Source of the DNA: Stercorarius parasiticus
Taxonomy: Eukaryota > Chordata > Aves > Charadriiformes > Stercorariidae
Direction: 5' to 3'
DNA length: 64,000 nucleotides
Assembly (NCBI GenBank): GCA_013396915.1
Contig: VWZL01002560.1
Location: forward strand, 84,888-148,887
Shown here: piece by piece, positions 57,376-64,000 of the stretch
Layout of the letters: the number at the start of each line of letters is the position of its first letter
Position numbering within the stretch: position 1 is the first letter of the stretch
Position numbers and translations under genes: made by a program
Notes under the pieces: generated by a model
The model's database searches: none
The model's input: the letters and a program-made list of their open reading frames with translations, nothing else
What the model was told of the DNA's origin: nothing

Positions 57376-60300
57376 GTCCCATTCTTGTGGTAGTTTCTGT
57401 GCAGAGGTACACAGCGGCTTCAAGCAATGAATTTGCAAAGTCTGGCTGGACTTTCTGGTTCCTTTGTGTAAGCACCTTTAACAAGCTGAGGTGTGTAATG
57501 GTTTCTAGAGAAATTTGAGAGTTCTCATCAAAACGCCAGCTCTTCATGCATGCCTGCGCTTCCCTGGGGGCAACAGTGGACTCCCCTAGATGCCACTCAA
57601 GTTTTGCTGAAGAATACATACCAAATGTCATCTTGTTTTGTTCCCGGTTCATTGAAACTTCCTCCTCAGGGACAGAAGAAAAACGCAGACATGCTTCATA
57701 CTTGGAATTACGATTTACCACAGTTGAACTAACAATTGTTTGTTAAAATCTCTTAAAAGGAGATTTGAGAGGTTTCTTTCTGGGACCTTTTTCTAACAGA
57801 TTGTAAAAGCGCTGTAGTTAATTAGGAAAAATAGATTTAAAATTTGGAACATTAAATATATCGGAAAAACTTCTGTAGGAACTGTTGATATTTATAATCT
57901 TTATGATCAGAAGGGACAATTATCTTTATGTGCTCCGAACTCCTGCGTGATGCTTTAGAATTTTTTAGAATAATTTCTATACAGACGTTAACATAAACCA
58001 AACCCAAAACTTGGGATTGAAACAGTCTGCTGTTTTTTCAGCTTGAACCTTTGGATGTCTGTGGGCTCTTTCTGTGCTGCTTGTGAAAATGAAGCTCAAC
58101 TTTGTGATGATGTCGTAATTTAGGTTTTTTTCCTGTTTGGGTTTTTTTTTTTACCCATTTACTCCTTCATTTCAGAGCAAGAACCACCACTGAAAAATGT
58201 GCGTGCATTTTAGTTGTTGCCTTTTTATGTGCAAATACTTAAGAAAATGAGCACGGCACCTTTGAACCTCCTGTTTGGTTCATCTGTTGTACTAAGTTCA
58301 AGTTTTGAGACCTTGCATTTGCCTGGCTCTTTGCTTTCTCCACCCTCTTCACTTCTAACATTCCTTTTAATTACAGAAGTGGGCTTGCTTTTCAGTAGAG
58401 GTCTCATCGATTTAGGCTGTGGTATGATTTAAAATGTAGCTCTCTGTTGCCATGAAGGCCACTAGGAGTGGTGCTTGCTGGGCTATTGAGAAGACTACCT
58501 ATCGTGCTACCTTGTATTGCTGCTCATTCCTTGGTCTCTCCTGCCTGTCTGCTTATATCTACAGGTGCCTTGTCTAAGTTGGACTGGAAGGGAGAGGGGC
58601 CATCACTTGCTCAGAATTTATTCTGTGCTCAGCAGTTAACTCTGTGGGAGTTAATTAAAACTCCCACGACATTGCAAGTGTCATCATGATCAAATAATGT
58701 GGTCCAATGACATTTTCACCCTATTTACACAGCCAATATTGTATAGCTCCTTGTTGGCACGATATTAGCGTTGAAGTTCTAGTTAGGATATCCCATCTCC
58801 TTTATTGCTATTGCGTTATTTTTTCTCCTTCATTCCATAAGTATATTTACCCTGCTTTTCGTCAGCTGCATGTCCTCACCCCAAACATAAAACTTCCTTG
58901 AAGCAGCAACTGTCTATTCCAAAATCTCTTTCTATTCCAAGATGCATTAAAATCAGTGCTGGCGTTGTTCACGTGAAGCAAATCCTACACCCCAAATTTC
59001 AACATCCGATTCCCTACAGCCCCTTGCAACCCAGCATTCATGTGCCACACACACCTTCCTGTTGCTCCATCCTTTGACTTTTGTATATGCCGTGTTTCCC
59101 CAATGCATCAAGCACTAGCTGGAGAATTCGGGTTTTACCGTAAAGAAATAGAGCCGGTCGGTGAGCCAAGAAGTTTTGAGGAGCATCTTGCAGCCACAGC
59201 TCTTCTCTGCCCCAGTCCTCCCCTGGAGATCCGTCCCGTTAAACCACAAATATTATTAGTAAAAATCTGCCACCAACTGACTATATAGTTATGCACTGTA
59301 AAAATAGGATTCCTGTGAAAAGAAAGGGTATGTGACAGCCGCAGAAGTGTTACTTCTTCCTTTAAAGAAGCAAACCAAACCTCAGAACTTGCACTGAAGG
59401 CACCGTGCTGTGACAATGGGCCAACAGCAGGTTTCGACAACTTGTCAAAATAGGTGTGTTGGTGTCTGCTATAAACAGAATAGAAAAATTTTGTTCAAAA
59501 CGTTTAGGGCTACACATTTTGTACAAACTTAAACCACACGCAAAACTACATGCTTATCACAGCTCTGTACTGGTCTGTGAACCCCGTGGTTCCATGACCT
59601 GGAACAGCGCATACCCCAGTGCAGAACACAGACATGGGGGCAAGTTCCTAATGGGAGTGGAGTCAGACCGCCAGTGCCATTCATTTTTTAATATAAAGGC
59701 ATCCTTTTGTGAGTGTCAGTCCACTAAATTAATTTGTAATTAAATCCCAATTTTTTTCTTTTGACCAGGCTTTGAAATTTCAAAAGGCAGTGAGGCAGAA
59801 ATGCCTTAAATACGCTAGAAAGTTTTAAGACGCTGCAAGGTGAATTAATTGCTGGTGCGTCCAGCTTTGGGGCGAAATTTGAAATGGTAGTTGCTACGTG
59901 CTGAACATGGCATTTCTTAATGAGGCAAATTAGCTCAGTGTTAGCTAAATGCTGTGAGGAGAAACTGTAGGAGGGAATTCATAGCCTGGAAATCACTTTC
60001 CAAATTGTGAATGGGATCGCAGCCTTGCCCCTTGGGGTTGGCGGGGCAGAGTGTGCCGTGATGGCAATAACCGGCGCTTTGGTATGAAGCGCAGCAGCTG
60101 ATGGGCAGGGAGCAGCGTGTATTTTGTTTCACTGACATTATAACCCACATTTCTGCAGCTCCGGCGTGTCCTTCTGCCTCTTTTTCTTCTTTATTTAAAG
60201 GGTTTTTTTGCTGAGAATGGGGATAAAGTGACAGAGCTTGTTTCAGAAAGGATATCATGATATTTCTTATTTGTAGAGTTTGTGACATTTGTAGCAGGTT

Positions 60301-61649
60301 AGACCAAAGTATGCTATAATGAAATAATATTCCATGAGAGGCAAGTTTTGTAGGGAGAGGTAATATCTTTTATTAAATCAGCTGAAACAGCTGGAAAAAA
60401 CCAGGCTGTCTTTGAGGCATGCAGTGCCTTCAGCAGGTTTGACAAAGAGGCAGCAAAGTCAAAGCAAAGAGCAGGGAATGAAATAACATTCCCTGTTACT
60501 TTTTAAAGCATTTTTTCCCTTGAGAAATGAGAGTGATAAAAATGCCTATTGAATGAATATTAATATTAAATGAGTATTAAATAAGATGCCCCCTCCCCCC
60601 CTTTTTTTTTAAATTGTTTTACCTTTTCCATGAGAAATATCATTCGTTTCTCCAAAAATTCACTTGGTCAAAAATACTGTCTGAAAGCCAAAAATATCAC
60701 TTGCAAATGCTCTCTCCGCTGCCTCTTAGAATTCGTGTGTCTCCAGCTTTCTTTAGCGTCTCTTGGCGGGGTTCCCCATTTAGGGTATATTTGCTGTAAT
60801 ACGCCGTGGTCTCGCTCTCTCCTGGAGAAAGAAAGCGCTTGCATTGTGATGGAGTCCGGCTGGCAGCTCTAATGGGGAAAGGAGGTGGGCACGAGAAAAA
60901 ACTCCACTGTGACTTGCATGAAACGCTGCATTTTATTTATGTATGCGTGCCCACACACATCCCTCCACTTCCAGCACTTGGGTGGGTTTTTTTACATTTT
61001 AACGTATTGGGGTTTTTTCTCTTAAAATATCAACGTCCTATCGAAAAAATGTTTTGATTTAAAATGTCTGACCATCTCTAGAGAGTAAAACCCGGACAGT
61101 ACTTTATGCAAAGCATCACTGTAGTTTTGGCAATTTGAAGGGACCCTGTGCTGTATGTAGGAGCTGACAAACAGTGGATGACTGCTTGGATTTGTGACTT
61201 ACCTGAAACCAGAAAATTTTAAGTTATGCTGTAGTAAATACCATGATCATGAGTAAGAGAGAATGCTTCTCTGCTGGGGAGAGAGCCTGGGAGGTCTGTG
61301 AATCCAAACAGGCACATTTGCGTTTTCATGTGTGTTGGATAAGGGGGGGGCTCAGTGGAAAGTGGCATTTACCGGGGGCTGTTGACACATTTTTCAGTGT
61401 TGAAGGGGGATTTTGGAGAGGGGAGGAGCTTCAGAGATTATTGGCTATTTTAAGTGTTGCTGAAACGGCTGCTGCGATGATTTTACTGTACTGTTGACAA
61501 TAACTAGTGCACCTGCAGCCGGAGAAGCCTACTTGTGTTACGTGAAATGAAAATAAAGCAGCGGGCAGTTCGTGCTCTTCATTCCGATAAGCGGTTTTAA
61601 GGACTATCTATGTCTTCCCATAAATTTAACATTTTCTCTTACTCATTAA

Positions 61650-62060
61650 GCACACTGTAAGTGCCATTTCCTCAAGGAACATGACAGAGACACCCACGCA
61701 CATTTTCAAAGCCGAAGCTGCGATGCTTTGCTGTGCTTTGCCAAGTGGCTGGTGCCAGCCTGACGGCACAGGGCTTTCCCTCAAGGATGTCACTTACGCT
61801 CTGTTGGCTGAGTGTCTCTGGAGTTTAGCTGTGACTGGCTTGAAAAAGGCAAAATTTATAATTAAAGGAAGACATTTTTATAATTTCTGTTATTTGATGT
61901 TGGCGCTTTTTTAATGGGTCGAGAGGATTATGCTGATTGTGCCCCATTATTAACAAGCATGGCAAATGAAATTTCCTCAGTGCAGTTTCCAAATAAAGCA
62001 GCATTTCATTAATCCGAAAATCGGTTTAGAAATAGCATTTCTTTAAAAGTCTCCCCTACT
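61650..62060. other. Candidate conserved non-coding block
   Basis: A stretch without recognisable repeats and without simple-sequence decay, containing clusters such as GCAAATGAAATTTCC and CATTTCATTAATCCG that include ATTA homeodomain-type cores. The impression of conservation is subjective and no alignment was possible. It could equally be ordinary intron. Confidence 0.2.
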
Positions 62061-63856
62061 TCTCAACAAATGTGTACCAGGATGTGCCATTTCTGCCTGA
62101 AGAGGTTTTTCGCATTTCTGCGCTGTTTGCTGTTGCTGAATCTGTGACGGTACATGGATGCATTGCTGTATGCCAGGTGTGACTGGTAACTAAAAGAATC
62201 AAAAGATAAGATATCTAATGACAGTTTATAGTTACAAGAATTGGCAAAATCACTTTTTCAAAAAAGTACCTGCCAAACCTTTTCCTTACAATGGTGTGAG
62301 GAGCTGCGTGATCTAAATCATGTTAAAACACTGGTTTTCTTTGTTGTAGAAAATAGTTATCAGTGTGGTATTACATAGTAACATTTTCAAGCTTTTCTCT
62401 CCCATTCAAGGCTGGGAATACATTTTTTTGTTGACTTTTGTTGAGTAGTAACAGACTCTCTGTCATGTAAAAAGAAGTCTATTTAATATTTCGTTACATT
62501 CATAACATCGTGGTAGTTAAAAGATGGAGATGACAATCCAGTAGAAAATCCCGCAACGTATTTGAAGGAGAATCTACACATGAGCTAGTGCTAAGTCAGC
62601 AAATACATGTATTTTTAAGAAAATATTAATTAAGAGTAAATGAAAACTACCCACACTAGGTTATATGTAGCAGTTTATATTCAGGGAGTGGGCTGGCTGA
62701 AGTTCTCAAGAATGACGTGTGTAATTCAGACGTAAAGAAATAATAGAATTACTCACAGCAGGGTGAAATTAAACCAAACTTTTGATACATTTCCTGATAC
62801 GCTTGTGTGCATTATGTTTTATCACCTATCCAAAAAAAAAAAAAAAGAGAAAAACAATATCTAATGGCTCATTTCATTTGCCAGTCATTCAAATGATTTC
62901 CTGCTAAGGTTTTGATACTGCCCTTTGAGAGATGCTATAAGAAATGGAGCCTCAGATGTGATTAGATCTTTGGAAAAAATATGCAGTTCTTCCCAGTGGA
63001 TCATCCCCAGTTGACTAGCAAAATTTATATAGAAAATAGGATCCAGCTGAGCTCTGATCACTTTATCCTGTGTTATGCTTCAGCGCAACTACTGCTAGGA
63101 GTGCTTTTAGAGAAGAACTTGTATGTGTTCTCTGAAAGACACAGCCAGCTGAAAACACAAGAGAAATGATTTTTATATATAAATGGAGTCCCTTAATACC
63201 CCATTTCTTATTTTGTTTCTTATTTGGAGCCTTATTACTGTTATTTCTAGCATTTTATTTTAGCTAAGAGGTTGGCTGGACAGGCATTCCCCCCCCGCCC
63301 TGGGATGTACATCAGTGCTGTTTTGTCCGAGCACTGTCTTAAGGATTTAGCATATTCCAGCTTTCTGTCTGGCCCTCAGCACAGACCCTGACAACAACTT
63401 AGCGTCTTCAGTGTAGGTATTCACAGAACTTAGCTGTGAGGAGGTAAAAGTTATGCTTAATGACCTTACTGATGTCAATTAAGCCTCGTTGATGAGCAAC
63501 ATCATCCACAGCTGCAGTTGGAGGGAAGAGGGCTGGGCAATCTCCCTGGTACCTTGTATTGCAAGACAGGGAGTGAGGGTGTATTAACAAGGAAACTCCT
63601 GTTCTCTTTTGCAAACTCTTCTTTCTTTAGCATGTTTCCTTCCCCTCCCATCCCTGCCCCAACTAAGAGAAGCCAGCATCTCCCCTGCACAGCATGTACG
63701 AAACTTATGGCAGGGCAGTGTCTTGGCTTTGTGTTTATCACCTCTGGGGACAGTTGCCTCCTCACCTGCTGTGTCCCTCTCCTCAAACAGACGTGGGTTT
63801 GCAGTTTTATATTCAAAGGCGGCAATCAATGGAAACGGCACAAAATATTGATATAT

Positions 63857-63897
63857 TTTTGTTTGTTTGTTTTTGGTTTGGTTTTGGTTTTTTTTCC
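63857..63897. repeat. (GTTT)n-rich simple repeat
   Basis: Repeated GTTT/GGTTTT units ending in an eight-T run. Simple sequence. Confidence 0.85.
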
Positions 63898-64000
63898 CCA
63901 TAAGCAGACATGTGGATTATATCAGTTATTTAGGGTGACTTCGGGACAATTTTAGTCAGGACAATCCTTGTTACCAGTACAGACTGGGGGATGATGTGAT

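Larger units (their letters stand above)
51014..64000 (+). other. NOX4: NOX4 intron 12 (open, at least 13.0 kb)
   Basis: I searched by eye for the conserved NOX4 C-terminal motifs (GPFG, GGIGVTP, CGP) and found none, so the downstream exons lie past the window. The intron holds a 51-base tandem repeat (57228-57375), a possible relic near 53310-53375, GTTT-rich simple repeat at 63857-63897, an A run near 62824-62838 and a candidate conserved block at 61650-62060. I see no clear CR1 copy here, unlike in intron 11. Open frames such as 63518-63955 are not recognisable proteins. Confidence 0.75.

Noticed and set aside
63518..63955. A 145-codon open frame on +
   Set aside because: The end is low-complexity GTTT repeat translated as Phe/Val-rich residues, and overlapping open frames on both strands point to chance.
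1..64000. CRISPR arrays, operons, phage or defence systems
   Set aside because: The window is vertebrate intronic DNA; the only tandem repeats are a 62-base duplication, a 51-base minisatellite and microsatellites.

Overview
The window is intronic and flanking DNA of a vertebrate, almost certainly a bird. The organism call rests on many CR1 LINE fragments ending in the avian 3' signature (GGTCCCTTCCAAC followed by ATTCTRTGA-type tails), on widely spaced small exons with GT/AG boundaries, and on the protein itself. One CR1 copy (29296-30065) closely resembles, from memory, CR1-J/E-type copies of modern birds. The species cannot be fixed from the sequence.

The only gene I can support is NOX4 (NADPH oxidase 4), on the + strand. 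Eleven coding exons, numbered 2 to 12 by analogy with human NOX4, lie between 4803 and 51013. Joined, they give 363 codons plus one base with consistent phases throughout. They cover transmembrane segments 1-6, the four haem histidines, the long extracytosolic E-loop and the start of the FAD-binding domain. Exon 1 is not visible. It most likely lies in or beside the 170-base run of N at 4021-4190, inside a GC-rich, CpG-rich and G-run-rich segment that looks like the promoter. The NADPH-binding half of the protein is also absent: intron 12 opens at 51014 and runs off the window end.

Layout: 1-3770, upstream flank with two identical AP-1-like sites; 3770-4340, probable promoter CpG island with the assembly gap; 4803-33358, exons 2-11 with introns from 148 bases to 8.7 kb; 33359-50952, intron 11 (17.6 kb), the richest in CR1 copies; 50953-51013, exon 12; 51014-64000, intron 12, with no exon recognised.

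I found no second protein gene, no RNA gene, no CRISPR and no prokaryote-type system. I do not see a new biological system here. The points worth a second look are structural: an inverted CR1 pair in intron 2 that could form intronic double-stranded RNA, an exact 62-base tandem duplication beside exon 3, a weak exon 9 donor followed by 57 open codons, a quadruplex-rich gap hiding exon 1, and a few ancient repeat relics.
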